Shown one piece after another: positions 49,526 to 58,908 of a DNA stretch of 64,000 bases (its first letter is position 1; each line of letters starts with the position of its first letter). The stretch comes from Clostridia bacterium (GTDB lineage Bacteria; Bacillota; Clostridia; Lachnospirales; Lachnospiraceae), in NCBI GenBank assembly GCA_910575725.1, contig CAJTFE010000001.1, forward strand, positions 307,186-371,185, in the 5' to 3' direction. A program made the position numbers and the translations under genes. The notes beneath the pieces were generated by a model. The model ran no database searches. It worked only from the letters and a program-made list of their open reading frames with translations, and had not been told where the DNA came from.

Positions 49526-49543
49526 GGAACTGGAATAGGGGGT
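49525..49543 (+). promoter_or_regulatory. Shared leader motif with ribosome binding site
   Basis: CGGAACTGGAATAGGGGGTG, ending 7 bases before the ATG at 49551. Confidence 0.6.
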
Positions 49544-49550
49544 GAAAGCA

Positions 49551-50927
49551 ATGAGTAAGGCCATAAAGCGTTGTATTCTGGCAGCGCTTCTTCCATGCAT
49601 GATGAACGTTATCCTGCTGTCCGATGCGGTCAATCAAGAGATGTCAAAAGCCCAGGTTTCTCTCGTGCCGCGCATGGCAGCTTTGTTCACCCTTGCAGTG
49701 TGCTTTGGCCTTATTTATCTGGGCTTTCTTGTGATGCCTGCCTTTGACCGGGTGAAGACAGGGCTTCGTGTCCGTATGATGCTTGGCGGCCGAAGCCTGG
49801 TGTACGAAGGCTTTTACGCAATCATAGTCCAGATGCTTGTGTTTGTGATTTTTTACATATGGAGAGCGGGCCCCTTTGATTTTGGCGCCGGGGTTCTGAT
49901 TGCCAACGGGATACTGGCGGTTCTGGGAGCTTTTCTCCTGATATTCGCCGGAGCCGTCCGGATTTTTTTCACTTCCCGGCGGCTGAGCATTGCCAGGCGT
50001 GCAGTGATGCTTCTTACCATGTGGATTCCGGTGCTCAACCTTTTTGTGCTCCTCTATGCCTGCCGTCTGGTCTATGAGGAATATGACTTTGAACGGGAGA
50101 AGGTTCTGCTTAGGGAGCTCCGGGTGGACACAAAGCTTTGTAAAACACGTTATCCGCTGCTGATGGTTCATGGCGTGGGGTTTCGGGATCTGCGGTATTT
50201 TAACTATTGGGGCCGGATTCCGGCGGAGCTGATGCGAAACGGAGCAGTCGTTTACTACGGCAATCAGGAGGCTTTCGGAACCATTGCCTGCAACGGAGAA
50301 GATATCCGCAGAAGAATTTTTGAGATTCGAAAGGAGACAGGAGCCGAAAAGGTCAATATCATCGCGCACTCCAAGGGAGGATTGGACGCCCGTTATGCCA
50401 TTTCTACTTTGAATATGGCTCCCTATGTGGCCTCCTTAACCACCATGAGCACCCCTCACCGGGGATGCCGTTTTGTGGACTATGCCTGCCGCCTGCCGGA
50501 GGGGCTCTACCGTTTTACCGCCTCCTGCTTTGACCGGACGTTTGGAAAGCTTGGCGATAAAAATCCCGATTTTTATACGGCCACCCATCAATTTGCTACA
50601 GAAGCCAGCGCACAGTTTAACAGGGAAAATCCCGATGCTTCCGGGGTGTATTACCAGAGCTATGCTTCTAAGATGAAGTACCCCTGGAGTCATCTGCTGC
50701 TTGGGATTCCCTGGTGCCTGATACGTCCCTTAGAGGGAGACAACGACGGACTGGTGAGCATTGAATCTGCAAAATGGGGGGAATTCCAGGGCGTGTTCTC
50801 CAACAGCCGGACACGCGGAATCTCTCATGGGGATATGATTGATTTGAAACGCCAGGATTATAAGGGCTTTGATGTGGTGGAAGCCTATGTGCAGCTTGTG
50901 GCAGGCCTTAAGGAGCGCGGATTTTAG
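49551..50927 (+). CDS. Membrane-anchored lipase-like alpha/beta hydrolase
   Basis: A 458-residue protein with about five N-terminal membrane segments (1-185) and a C-terminal lipase domain. LLMVHGVGFRD forms the oxyanion region; the nucleophile Ser274 sits in IIAHSKGGLDARY; STPHRG follows, and the catalytic Asp and His probably lie in GDNDGLVS and GISHGDM. It resembles triacylglycerol lipases. The ATG at 49551 is chosen by the ribosome site; a GTG at 49542 overlaps that site. Confidence 0.85.
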   Translation: MSKAIKRCILAALLPCMMNVILLSDAVNQEMSKAQVSLVPRMAALFTLAVCFGLIYLGFLVMPAFDRVKTGLRVRMMLGGRSLVYEGFYAIIVQMLVFVIFYIWRAGPFDFGAGVLIANGILAVLGAFLLIFAGAVRIFFTSRRLSIARRAVMLLTMWIPVLNLFVLLYACRLVYEEYDFEREKVLLRELRVDTKLCKTRYPLLMVHGVGFRDLRYFNYWGRIPAELMRNGAVVYYGNQEAFGTIACNGEDIRRRIFEIRKETGAEKVNIIAHSKGGLDARYAISTLNMAPYVASLTTMSTPHRGCRFVDYACRLPEGLYRFTASCFDRTFGKLGDKNPDFYTATHQFATEASAQFNRENPDASGVYYQSYASKMKYPWSHLLLGIPWCLIRPLEGDNDGLVSIESAKWGEFQGVFSNSRTRGISHGDMIDLKRQDYKGFDVVEAYVQLVAGLKERGF

Positions 50928-50977
50928 CTGTTTCGTAATATAATCTTTACTTATAAAAGCTATTAATAATATATATT

Positions 50978-51005
50978 TTACTTATATCAACACACATGTT
51001 AGAAT
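50978..51005 (+). promoter_or_regulatory. Sigma-A promoter of leuCD
   Basis: TTACTT (50978-50983), 16 bases, TAGAAT (51000-51005). The leader of about 40 bases is too short for a T-box or peptide attenuator. Confidence 0.55.
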
Positions 51006-51017
51006 ACATACAGAAAA

Positions 51018-51036
51018 CGGAACTGGAAGTAGGAGG
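51018..51036 (+). promoter_or_regulatory. Shared leader motif with ribosome binding site
   Basis: CGGAACTGGAAGTAGGAGG before leuC. No S hairpin precedes it; the promoter does. Confidence 0.6.
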
Positions 51037-51046
51037 AGTAGACAGT

Positions 51047-52315
51047 ATGGGAATGACAATGACACAGAAAATCCTTGCGGCCCACGCAGGACTTTCAGAG
51101 GTAAAGGCCGGACAGCTTATTGAGGCAGAGCTGGATCTGGTTCTTGGAAATGATATCACAACGCCTGTAGCCATCCGCGAGATGGAAAAGATGAACAACA
51201 AAGAAGTATTCCACAAGGATAAGATCGCCCTGGTAATGGACCATTTTATCCCCAACAAAGACATTAAATCCGCTGAAAACTGCAAATGCGTCCGTGAATT
51301 TGCCTGTAAGCACCAGGTAAGCAACTACTTCGATGTAGGAGAGATGGGCATTGAGCATGCGCTTCTTCCGGAAAAGGGCCTCACCGTGGCAGGCGACTGC
51401 ATCATCGGCGCGGACTCCCACACCTGTACCTACGGTGCGCTGGGAGCCTTTTCCACAGGCGTAGGCAGTACCGACATGGCCGCAGGTATGGCAACCGGCA
51501 AAGCATGGTTCAAGGTTCCCTCCGCCATCCGGTTCAACATCATAGGAAAGCCCTCCAAATGGGTCAGCGGCAAGGATGTTATTCTGCACATCATCGGCAT
51601 GATCGGTGTAGACGGAGCTCTCTACAAATCAATGGAATTTACAGGCGAGGGCATCCAGAACCTGTCCATGGACGACCGCTTCACCATAGCAAATATGGCA
51701 ATCGAGGCAGGAGGAAAGAACGGCATCTTCCCGGTAGACGATCTGGCAAAGGCATACATGAAGGAGCATTCTGTAAGAGAATACAAGATATACGAGGCAG
51801 ATTCCGACGCAGAGTACGATGAGGAATATACCATTGACTTAAGCACCTTAAAATCCACAATAGCCTTCCCCCATCTGCCCGAAAATACAAAAACCATCGA
51901 CGAGATCACAGAGGAGATTGCAGTAGACCAGGTTGTAATCGGATCCTGCACCAACGGCCGCATGGACGATCTCCGCGCCGCAGCAGAGATATTAAAAGGC
52001 AGAAAAGTAAAAAAAGGCCTTCGCTGCATCGTGATTCCCGGAACACAAAAGATCTACATGGATGCCATGGAAGAAGGACTCTTAAAAATCTTCATCCAGG
52101 CCGGAGCCGCTGTAAGCACCCCAACCTGCGGCCCCTGTCTCGGCGGCTATATGGGAATCCTTGCAGCCAAAGAACGATGCGTATCCACCACAAACCGGAA
52201 CTTCGTAGGCCGGATGGGACACGTAGATTCCGAAGTTTACCTGGCAAGCCCGGCAGTAGCCGCCGCCAGCGCAGTAACCGGCAGAATATCCGCACCGGAA
52301 GAGCTTGGATTATAA
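51047..52315 (+). CDS. leuC: 3-isopropylmalate dehydratase large subunit
   Basis: A 422-residue aconitase-family protein for leucine synthesis. Iron-sulfur ligands are in GSCTNGR and [25 protein letters not shown] and [15 protein letters not shown] are also present. The short clostridial/archaeal LeuC type. The ATG at 51047 follows GGAGGAG; upstream in-frame codons are leader. The last 300 bases become rich in A and C on the plus strand. Confidence 0.95.
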   Translation: MGMTMTQKILAAHAGLSEVKAGQLIEAELDLVLGNDITTPVAIREMEKMNNKEVFHKDKIALVMDHFIPNKDIKSAENCKCVREFACKHQVSNYFDVGEMGIEHALLPEKGLTVAGDCIIGADSHTCTYGALGAFSTGVGSTDMAAGMATGKAWFKVPSAIRFNIIGKPSKWVSGKDVILHIIGMIGVDGALYKSMEFTGEGIQNLSMDDRFTIANMAIEAGGKNGIFPVDDLAKAYMKEHSVREYKIYEADSDAEYDEEYTIDLSTLKSTIAFPHLPENTKTIDEITEEIAVDQVVIGSCTNGRMDDLRAAAEILKGRKVKKGLRCIVIPGTQKIYMDAMEEGLLKIFIQAGAAVSTPTCGPCLGGYMGILAAKERCVSTTNRNFVGRMGHVDSEVYLASPAVAAASAVTGRISAPEELGL

Positions 52316-52367
52316 AAATAAAACGAAAAATAATAAAATTTCCGAACAAAGACAGGAGAACATATCT

Positions 52368-52853
52368 ATGCAGGCAAAAGGAAACGTATTTAAATATGGA
52401 GACAATGTAGACACCGACGTAATCATCCCGGCCAGATACCTGGCCATCGCAGATCCAAAAGAACTGGCAGAACACTGCATGGAAGACATTGACAAAGAAT
52501 TCATCCAAAAGGTACAGCCCGGCGACATCATGGTAGCAAACAAAAACTTCGGCTGCGGCTCCTCCCGGGAGCACGCCCCCTTAGTCATCAAAGTATCCGG
52601 CATCTCCTGCGTAATCGCCGAAACCTTCGCCCGGATCTTCTACCGCAACGCCATCAACATCGGCCTCCCCATCATCGAATGCCCCGAGGCCGCACAAGAC
52701 ATCAAAAATGGCGACCAGGTAGAAGTAGACTTCGACAGCGGAAAAATCCGCAACCTCACCACCCAAAAAGAATACCAGGGCCAAGCCTTCCCCGAATTCA
52801 TGCAGCGCATAATCAAAGCCGAAGGCCTAATCAACTACATCAACGAAAACTAA
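52368..52853 (+). CDS. leuD: 3-isopropylmalate dehydratase small subunit
   Basis: A 161-residue swivel-domain subunit ([31 protein letters not shown]). It pairs with LeuC. ACAGGAG precedes the ATG. leuA and leuB are not in the window. Its plus strand is extremely A/C rich towards the 3' end: 45 of 60 bases in 52741-52800 are A or C. Confidence 0.95.
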   Translation: MQAKGNVFKYGDNVDTDVIIPARYLAIADPKELAEHCMEDIDKEFIQKVQPGDIMVANKNFGCGSSREHAPLVIKVSGISCVIAETFARIFYRNAINIGLPIIECPEAAQDIKNGDQVEVDFDSGKIRNLTTQKEYQGQAFPEFMQRIIKAEGLINYINEN

Positions 52854-52921
52854 CCTACAAATCCATGTGCAGAATAAAAAACAACTGCAAGAAATAAACA
52901 ATTGAACCACTCCCAAGCAGA

Positions 52922-53139
52922 GGTTTTGTGAGAAAAGAGGCACCCAGGGTTTCCCAATATCAAGTGTCCGGCTGTTTGCGCACAGTCTGTCTGAAATTGG
53001 CGGACTAACGTCCAAAAACTCCAACAGGCGCAGCCTGTCAAAGCAAAAAAACGTTAGTCCGACAAGAGCAGACAGACTGTACGCGAACCGTCCGAACACA
53101 GATATGGGAAACCCTGGGTGCCTCTTTTCTCACAAAACC
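52922..53139 (-). repeat. Palindromic element L, copy L3 (inverted)
   Basis: A 218-base palindrome with arms 52922-52955 and 53106-53139 complementary at all 34 positions. On the minus strand the core reads like L1 and L2 (ATATCTGTGTTCGGACGGTT onward). Inner arms (CGGACTAACGT against ACGTTAGTCCG) are again private. The loop holds a small ACAGGC/GCCTGT hairpin. It lies between convergent leuD and a chemoreceptor gene. Confidence 0.92.
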
Positions 53140-53149
53140 GACCACCCCA

Positions 53150-54736
53150 CTACAAATTATCAAACACCACCGTCTCCTCCTTCAACTCCCCGACAATAGC
53201 CTGATTAACCCCCATCCTCTGCGTAATATCCTCCATATCAATCACCAGATTCCTCGTACTATCCGCAACCCCCGTAATTCCGGAAGCTCCTTCTCCAATC
53301 GCCGTAGTAATAGCCCCAATTGACTCCACAATTCCCGACATAGATCCCCTCAGATGCTCTGTCCGCTCCTTAAAATTATCCATAGACTGCTTAATATAAG
53401 CCGCATCCTCCTGATACTGCTTTCCCGACCGGACAAAATCCTGAAACTCTGTCAAAATAGAGCTGTTCATATAATCTACCAGATTCTGTGCATTCTGAGA
53501 AAGATTATAAACAGCAGAAGTAACAACCGAATTAATCTCCTGAATACGATTGGCCGCATCGCTGCTGGAATTGGCAAGCTGACGGATTTCCTTGGCAACC
53601 ATAGAGAAGCCCTTGCCGGCCGCCCCTGCATTAGCCGCCTCCACCGTAGCATTCAGGGCAATCAGCCGGGTAGTCTGCGAAATCTTCAAAATTTCGTCCG
53701 TAAGGCTGTTCACCTGATCCACACTGCGGCTCTGTGCAATCGCCTCATTTAAAGACTCCAGAATATCCGCCGCCTTTGCGCTGGTAATCTCCACATTCGC
53801 CTTAGCCGACTGCTCCATATCATCCGCCCGGGTTTTCATAGCCACAGAGTAGGCTGTGATACTGGCGCATTCCTCCGCCGTATTGTGGGCATCCCGGTTC
53901 ACTTCCTCAGCGCTCTGTGTAATCACCGAGGCGTTGCTGGCGACTTCTTGAATGGTAGATGAGAGCTGCTGCATCAGATTGGACAGATCCGATACACTTT
54001 CACGGGAAGTAGCCGTCCGCTTGCGCACTTCGCTGGTCATATCGTCAATGCGGTCCGAGCTTTCACGAATCGTACTTAAGATACTCTTAATCGGCGTCAC
54101 CACATATTTGATAATTAAAGAAATCGTTCCAAACACAAGGGCCGTGCAGATGGCAATGGAAAGAAGGCTGATAATCAGGGAAATGACATACACTGCCGAA
54201 AGCCGCCCTCTGGCATCAGAGGTCTGCTCACTGATGGAGGCATCAAGAGCGTCAATGCTGCTCTCGATGGTTTGGGCATAAAAGGCCACATCTTCATTGG
54301 CCAAAAGGTAAGCTTCCTGGGTCTTATGCCCGGCACTTTTGCATACCAGCTTTACCAGAGCATGCTTAAAGGAATCATAAGCAGACAGAAGGGCATCATA
54401 ATCCTTTTTGTCCTCCTCTGTGACAAAGCCTTCATACTCGGAGAGCATATTGTCCAGCAAGGCTTCCTCTTCTTTGATCTTATTTACCACGGTGATCATG
54501 GTATTGTAATCCGTAGCCACAATGTGAGAGAGAGCCAGATTGTGAATATTCATGGCAGACTGGGAGATCTCCGCAAGCCGGCTTTTTCCCGACATAAGAT
54601 TGTCGGCAATGTTGGCTGCGTTGGAATTGACATTATGTATGTTAATAACAGCTAGGGCATTGGAAATAAGAGCCACAATGCCAAGAAGGGCAATAGGCAG
54701 AATTAAACGCCGTTTGAGGCTGATTTGTTTCGTCAT
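53150..54736 (-). CDS. Methyl-accepting chemotaxis protein with four-helix sensor
   Basis: A 528-residue chemoreceptor: membrane segment at about 10-32, an outer four-helix-bundle sensor (about 35-190), second membrane segment (about 195-220), HAMP-like linker and signalling domain with TRLIALNATVEAANAGAAGK at the tip. The ATG at 54736 has GGAGGT upstream; a longer frame lacks a site. It lies 52 bases after an orphan solute-binding lipoprotein, which is probably its ligand-presenting partner. Confidence 0.92.
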   Translation of the reverse strand: MTKQISLKRRLILPIALLGIVALISNALAVINIHNVNSNAANIADNLMSGKSRLAEISQSAMNIHNLALSHIVATDYNTMITVVNKIKEEEALLDNMLSEYEGFVTEEDKKDYDALLSAYDSFKHALVKLVCKSAGHKTQEAYLLANEDVAFYAQTIESSIDALDASISEQTSDARGRLSAVYVISLIISLLSIAICTALVFGTISLIIKYVVTPIKSILSTIRESSDRIDDMTSEVRKRTATSRESVSDLSNLMQQLSSTIQEVASNASVITQSAEEVNRDAHNTAEECASITAYSVAMKTRADDMEQSAKANVEITSAKAADILESLNEAIAQSRSVDQVNSLTDEILKISQTTRLIALNATVEAANAGAAGKGFSMVAKEIRQLANSSSDAANRIQEINSVVTSAVYNLSQNAQNLVDYMNSSILTEFQDFVRSGKQYQEDAAYIKQSMDNFKERTEHLRGSMSGIVESIGAITTAIGEGASGITGVADSTRNLVIDMEDITQRMGVNQAIVGELKEETVVFDNL

Positions 54737-54788
54737 AGTAATAACCTCCAAAATATTTGCTGCAATATTCAAATACGTACATGGCGTG

Positions 54789-56027
54789 TTAAGGCGCCGT
54801 GATATCCTCTACCATTTTATCAAGCTGTTCCTGGAGCCCCTGTCCGGTGGGATTGCCTGCGGCCATATTTCCGGCAAAGACAGTTACAGGATCCCAGAAA
54901 TTACCGCCCAGACGCTGCACTGTGGAAAATTCGGACTGGCTGAGAAGCGCGGAAATAGCAGGGGAGCTCTGCACCTCCTGGGAAGCTGCCGCATTTTTGT
55001 TGGCAGGCCCCTGTCCGCGCAGCTCAAAACGAAGCTTCTGGCAGGCTTCGCTGGAAATCCACTGAGCCAGGAGGGAAGCCCACTCATGGGAGGCGGAATA
55101 AGCGTTGACGCCGATAAGCTTATAGCCGGAATAGGAGGCCATCTGAACCTGCTGTCCGCTGCAGTTGTAGGAGGGAAGCCTTGACGCTCCGTAGTCCGCC
55201 CCCCAGGCTTCTTCTATGGCTAGGGCGTTCCAGGTGCCGCTGACTCCGGCGATCACCGTTCCATCCTGGACGCCTTTTAGAAAGCCTTCGTCCGTAGTAT
55301 TCAAAAATCCGGGACTTGCCGCCAGATTCAGCATAGACTGGGCCACGTCCGTTCCGCGGATGGGGCCCTCAGTTCCGTTCCAGGTACAGAAATTGGTGAT
55401 GCCGTCGTCATTGAGGCCTACTTCCAGTCCCGTGTTCCCAAAGAAGGAGTACACATACCACCCGGAGGACCAGTCCATACTTACCTTCTTTTCCTGGGCG
55501 GCAGCAATCTCCAGCATTCGTTCCAGAGAAGTGATATCTGCTTCGGTAAAATAGCGTTTATTATAATAAAGAAAATACCCGTTGTCCGCAGTAAGGGGAT
55601 AGGCATACAGGGTATCCCCCACACAGGCGGCGTGAACGGCCTCCAAAAGATTGGAGGCTTTGATTGTATCTGCCGGTTCCACCGGCTCCAGAGCGCCCGC
55701 GGCCACCAAAGTATTCAACTGATCATCCGCAAAGGCAAAAACATCAGCGCCGTTTTCCAAATCATTCATCAGGGCGTCCATACAGCTGCTTTCGCTCTGA
55801 GGGGAAAAGGTGATATGAAAATCGGCCTCTCCCTGGTACTTTTGCTGAAAGCTTTCAAAAATCTGATTGAGCAGAGCTTCGTCCTCCGCTGCGCCCCAGA
55901 CCAGAAGGTCTACCTGAGCCGGAGCTTTGGCTGAGGCATCGGCCGCTTCCGGATCGGCTTTTTTGCATCCGGCAGAGAAAACGCAGAGAAAGGCGGCCAG
56001 GATGCATAGATAGGTTGATTTCTTCAT
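54789..56027 (-). CDS. Extracellular solute-binding lipoprotein, family 1
   Basis: A 412-residue lipoprotein (lipobox FSAGC, Cys21) with a family 1 (maltose-type) binding fold: VDLLVWGAAEDEALLNQIFE near the start, NGYFLYYNKRYF and GTVIAGVSGTWNALAIEEAW later. No ABC permease or ATPase genes are nearby, so the receptor downstream is its likely partner. GGAG precedes the ATG at 56027; the frame upstream of it is not coding. A CCTCGCGG/CGCGGGG inverted repeat lies in the leader near 56075. Confidence 0.85.
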   Translation of the reverse strand: MKKSTYLCILAAFLCVFSAGCKKADPEAADASAKAPAQVDLLVWGAAEDEALLNQIFESFQQKYQGEADFHITFSPQSESSCMDALMNDLENGADVFAFADDQLNTLVAAGALEPVEPADTIKASNLLEAVHAACVGDTLYAYPLTADNGYFLYYNKRYFTEADITSLERMLEIAAAQEKKVSMDWSSGWYVYSFFGNTGLEVGLNDDGITNFCTWNGTEGPIRGTDVAQSMLNLAASPGFLNTTDEGFLKGVQDGTVIAGVSGTWNALAIEEAWGADYGASRLPSYNCSGQQVQMASYSGYKLIGVNAYSASHEWASLLAQWISSEACQKLRFELRGQGPANKNAAASQEVQSSPAISALLSQSEFSTVQRLGGNFWDPVTVFAGNMAAGNPTGQGLQEQLDKMVEDITAP

Positions 56028-56266
56028 AATCGTGTCTCCGTAATATTCCCTTGTGGGTACAGATACCCCGCGAGCCTGCCGCGAGGTATGAGAGTATGTA
56101 CCTTTTGGGATTTTTTCTACTGAAAATTTTATCATTTAGAGGAGAATTCTGCAAGTGGTTTTGAAAGACTTCTTTTATTGCAAAATATCAGAAAATTCAC
56201 TATAATAGAAAAGAAATGGTGGAAAAGATCGGAAACCCTTTCACACAGGAGGCATAACAGGAGGCT

Positions 56267-56452
56267 ATGAGGCAAAAGAAAGAGCCAAAGAAAAAAGAGA
56301 GAAACGATTCCCTATGGTTTACCGCAATTGTTTTAATTATGGTATACGTGATCCTTATGGATAGTATGTCCGGATCCCGGGAGAAGGCATGCACAAGCCG
56401 TCTAAGAGAACAGCTCCAAGTGATTTCAGAGGAGAACGGGAGCGAACAGTAA
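56267..56452 (+). CDS. Small membrane protein
   Basis: A 61-residue protein with a Lys/Arg-rich start (MRQKKEPKKKERN), one membrane segment (about 16-33, WFTAIVLIMVYVILMD) and a charged tail. Two AGGAGG sites precede it (one 2 bases, one about 14 bases before the ATG). No family recognised, function unknown. Confidence 0.5.
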   Translation: MRQKKEPKKKERNDSLWFTAIVLIMVYVILMDSMSGSREKACTSRLREQLQVISEENGSEQ

Positions 56453-56493
56453 CTTTCAGACACCTAAATATCCCCAAAAAAATCGGATAATTC

Positions 56494-56522
56494 TTGCGGA
56501 TTTTCTGACAAAATGCTACAAT
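56494..56522 (+). promoter_or_regulatory. Sigma-A promoter of the cooS operon
   Basis: TTGCGG (56494-56499), 17 bases, TACAAT (56517-56522), 34 bases before cooS. Confidence 0.7.
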
Positions 56523-56556
56523 CACAATAATAATTATTACATAAAGGAGAACCCAT

Positions 56557-58443
56557 ATGAACGAATGCTACGGATGCAACACCTGCAAGAGTGCGGATAA
56601 GCCCTTAGAGGAGTTTATCGCCGGACTTCCCATGGAGACCTCCCATCACCGGGTAGACAGCCAGAAGACAAAATGCGGCTTTGGCTTAAAGGGTGTCTGC
56701 TGCCGCCTGTGCTCCAACGGCCCCTGCCGGATCACCCCGACAGCCCCCAGAGGAATCTGCGGCGCAACGGCAGACGTTATTGTAACGCGGAATCTGCTTC
56801 GGGCAGTCGCAAGCGGAAGCGGATGCTACATCCATGTTGTGGAGAACACCGCCCGGAACCTAAAGGAAACTGCCCTCGCCAAGGGAACCGTCAAGGGAGA
56901 AAATGCCCTCCGGCTTCTGGTTCACGAATTTGGCCTGGAAGAATCCGATGATTTACATAAAATGGCCGAGGCGGTTGCCGACAAGGTATTGTCCGATCTC
57001 TACAAACCCGATTACGAAGAAATGGAGCTCATAGAAAAGCTTGCCTACGCTCCCCGCTATAAAAAATGGAAAGAGCTCGGCATCCTCCCCGGCGGAGCAA
57101 AATCCGAAGTCTTTGCCGGCGTGGTAAAATGCTCCACCAACCTGAACTCCGATCCCGTCAATATGCTGATGACCTGCCTGCGCCTCGGCATCTCCACAGG
57201 ACTTTACGGACTGACCCTGACCAACCTGTTGAACGACGTGATGCTGGGCGAGCCCCAGATCCGAATGGCTCCCGTAGGCCTCAATGTCATTGATCCCGAT
57301 TACATCAACATCATGATCACCGGCCATCAGCATTCCATTTTCGTAGATCTCCAGGAGCGTCTTGCGTCTCCAGAGGCAGTGGAAAAGGCAAAAGCCGCAG
57401 GAGCCAAGGGCTTCAAGCTGGTAGGCTGTACCTGTGTAGGGCAGGATCTGCAGCTGCGCGGCGTACACTACACAGACATTTTCGACGGCCATGCGGGCAA
57501 CAACTACACCAGCGAGGCCGTACTGGCAACGGGAGCCATTGACGCAGTGCTCTCTGAGTTCAACTGCACCCTTCCCGGCATCGAGCCCATCTGCGAAGAG
57601 TTAAAGATCAAGCAGATTTGTCTGGACGATGTGGCAAAGAAGGCGAACGCAGATCTCATGCAGTTTTCCTTTGGCAAGAGGGAAGAAATCAGCAGTCAGG
57701 TTATGGACGCCATTCTCGCCTCCTATAAGGAGCGCAGGGGGCAGGTAACCCTTCGCCTTCTTCCGGAGCACGGAAACAAGAATACCCTCACCGGTGTCAG
57801 CGAAGGCTCCCTCTATGATTTCCTGGGCAAATCCTGGAAGCCTCTTCTGGATCTTATTGTATCCGGCAAGATCAAGGGCGTTGCAGGGGTAGTAGGCTGC
57901 TCCAATCTGACAGCTCTGGGCCATGACGTGTGCACGGTTGAGCTGACAAAGGAGCTCATTAAGCGCGATATTATCGTTCTTTCTGCTGGCTGTTCCTCAG
58001 GAGGAATCGAGAACTGCGGCCTTATGACGCCGGAAGCAGCCGAGCTTGCAGGAGACGGCTTAAAGGAGGTCTGCAAGAGCCTTGGCATTCCGCCGGTGCT
58101 GAACTTCGGCCCCTGCCTTGCCATCGGCCGTCTGGAGATGGTAGCAACTGCCCTGGCAAAGGAACTGAATATCGATCTTCCGCAGCTTCCCCTGGTGCTT
58201 TCCGCGCCCCAGTGGCTGGAGGAGCAGGCCCTTGCAGACGGAATGTTCGGCGCGGCCCTTGGACTTCCTCTTCATCTGGGACAGCAGCCCTTTATCGCAG
58301 GCAGCGATCTCACCGTAAAGGTGCTTACCGAGGACTTGAAGGACATCACCGGCGGACAGGTGATCGTAGAGCTTGATCCGGTGAAGGCCGCCGATAAGCT
58401 GGAACAGATCATTGAGGAGAAGCGCAAAGGGCTTCAGATTTAG
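56557..58443 (+). CDS. cooS: Anaerobic carbon monoxide dehydrogenase catalytic subunit
   Basis: A 628-residue Ni-Fe-S CO dehydrogenase, interconverting CO and CO2. The B and D clusters are served by Cys in ECYGCNTCKSADK and CGFGLKGVCCRLCSNGPCRI; C-cluster ligands lie in text such as LVGCTCVGQDLQ, VVGCSNLT, SAGCSSGGIENCG and FGPCLAIGR. Length is normal. The operon with a ferredoxin-like protein and a flavin oxidoreductase fits transfer of CO electrons to NAD(P). No acetyl-CoA synthase gene is visible, so a Wood-Ljungdahl role cannot be judged here. Confidence 0.96.
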   Translation: MNECYGCNTCKSADKPLEEFIAGLPMETSHHRVDSQKTKCGFGLKGVCCRLCSNGPCRITPTAPRGICGATADVIVTRNLLRAVASGSGCYIHVVENTARNLKETALAKGTVKGENALRLLVHEFGLEESDDLHKMAEAVADKVLSDLYKPDYEEMELIEKLAYAPRYKKWKELGILPGGAKSEVFAGVVKCSTNLNSDPVNMLMTCLRLGISTGLYGLTLTNLLNDVMLGEPQIRMAPVGLNVIDPDYINIMITGHQHSIFVDLQERLASPEAVEKAKAAGAKGFKLVGCTCVGQDLQLRGVHYTDIFDGHAGNNYTSEAVLATGAIDAVLSEFNCTLPGIEPICEELKIKQICLDDVAKKANADLMQFSFGKREEISSQVMDAILASYKERRGQVTLRLLPEHGNKNTLTGVSEGSLYDFLGKSWKPLLDLIVSGKIKGVAGVVGCSNLTALGHDVCTVELTKELIKRDIIVLSAGCSSGGIENCGLMTPEAAELAGDGLKEVCKSLGIPPVLNFGPCLAIGRLEMVATALAKELNIDLPQLPLVLSAPQWLEEQALADGMFGAALGLPLHLGQQPFIAGSDLTVKVLTEDLKDITGGQVIVELDPVKAADKLEQIIEEKRKGLQI

Positions 58444-58459
58444 GAAGGGAGGCACTAAC

Positions 58460-58906
58460 ATGAAACGAATCATGATCGATCCTTCCAAATGCGACGGATG
58501 CAAAAGCTGTGCCCTGGCCTGTATGGACAGCCACAGAACAGACGGAAAGACAGGGGTGGAGACATTGAATTTCAATGATCTCGCCACCGAATCCCGAAAT
58601 GAGATTGTCTGCGACGGTAAGGGCGGCTATCTTCCCATGTTCTGCCGTCACTGCAGCTCTCCGAAATGTATGGAAAGCTGTATGAGCGGCGCGCTCTACC
58701 GGGATGTCGAAACGGGACATGTGCTCTATAAGGAAGAGCGCTGCGGCGCCTGCTTCATGTGCGTGATGAACTGTCCCTATGGCATTCCCAAGCCTGACGC
58801 AGCCAGGAAAAAGATTGTGAAATGCGATTTCTGCATGGATCGGGAAGAAGGCCCGGCCTGTGTGGCAGCCTGTCCCAAGAAGGCTATTTACGTGGAGGAG
58901 GTGTGA
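58460..58906 (+). CDS. cooF: CooF-like ferredoxin with four iron-sulfur clusters
   Basis: A 148-residue electron carrier with four Cys groups: CDGCKSCALAC, CRHCSSPKCMESC, CGACFMCVMNCP and CDFCMDREEGPACVAAC. It resembles CooF and related HycB-type subunits. It should carry electrons from CooS to the next protein. GGGAGG lies before the ATG, 16 bases after cooS. Confidence 0.92.
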   Translation: MKRIMIDPSKCDGCKSCALACMDSHRTDGKTGVETLNFNDLATESRNEIVCDGKGGYLPMFCRHCSSPKCMESCMSGALYRDVETGHVLYKEERCGACFMCVMNCPYGIPKPDAARKKIVKCDFCMDREEGPACVAACPKKAIYVEEV

Positions 58907-58908
58907 GT

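Noticed and set aside
50800..50830. Text similar to the L core (CAACAGCCGGACAC) inside the lipase gene
   Set aside because: Only about 14 bases match, it is in frame within the coding sequence, and no partner arm is present.
52922..53139. L copies as a CRISPR, attC array or insertion sequence
   Set aside because: No spacer-repeat pattern, no integrase or transposase, no evident target duplication; attC sites have conserved ends and variable middles, the opposite of what is seen.
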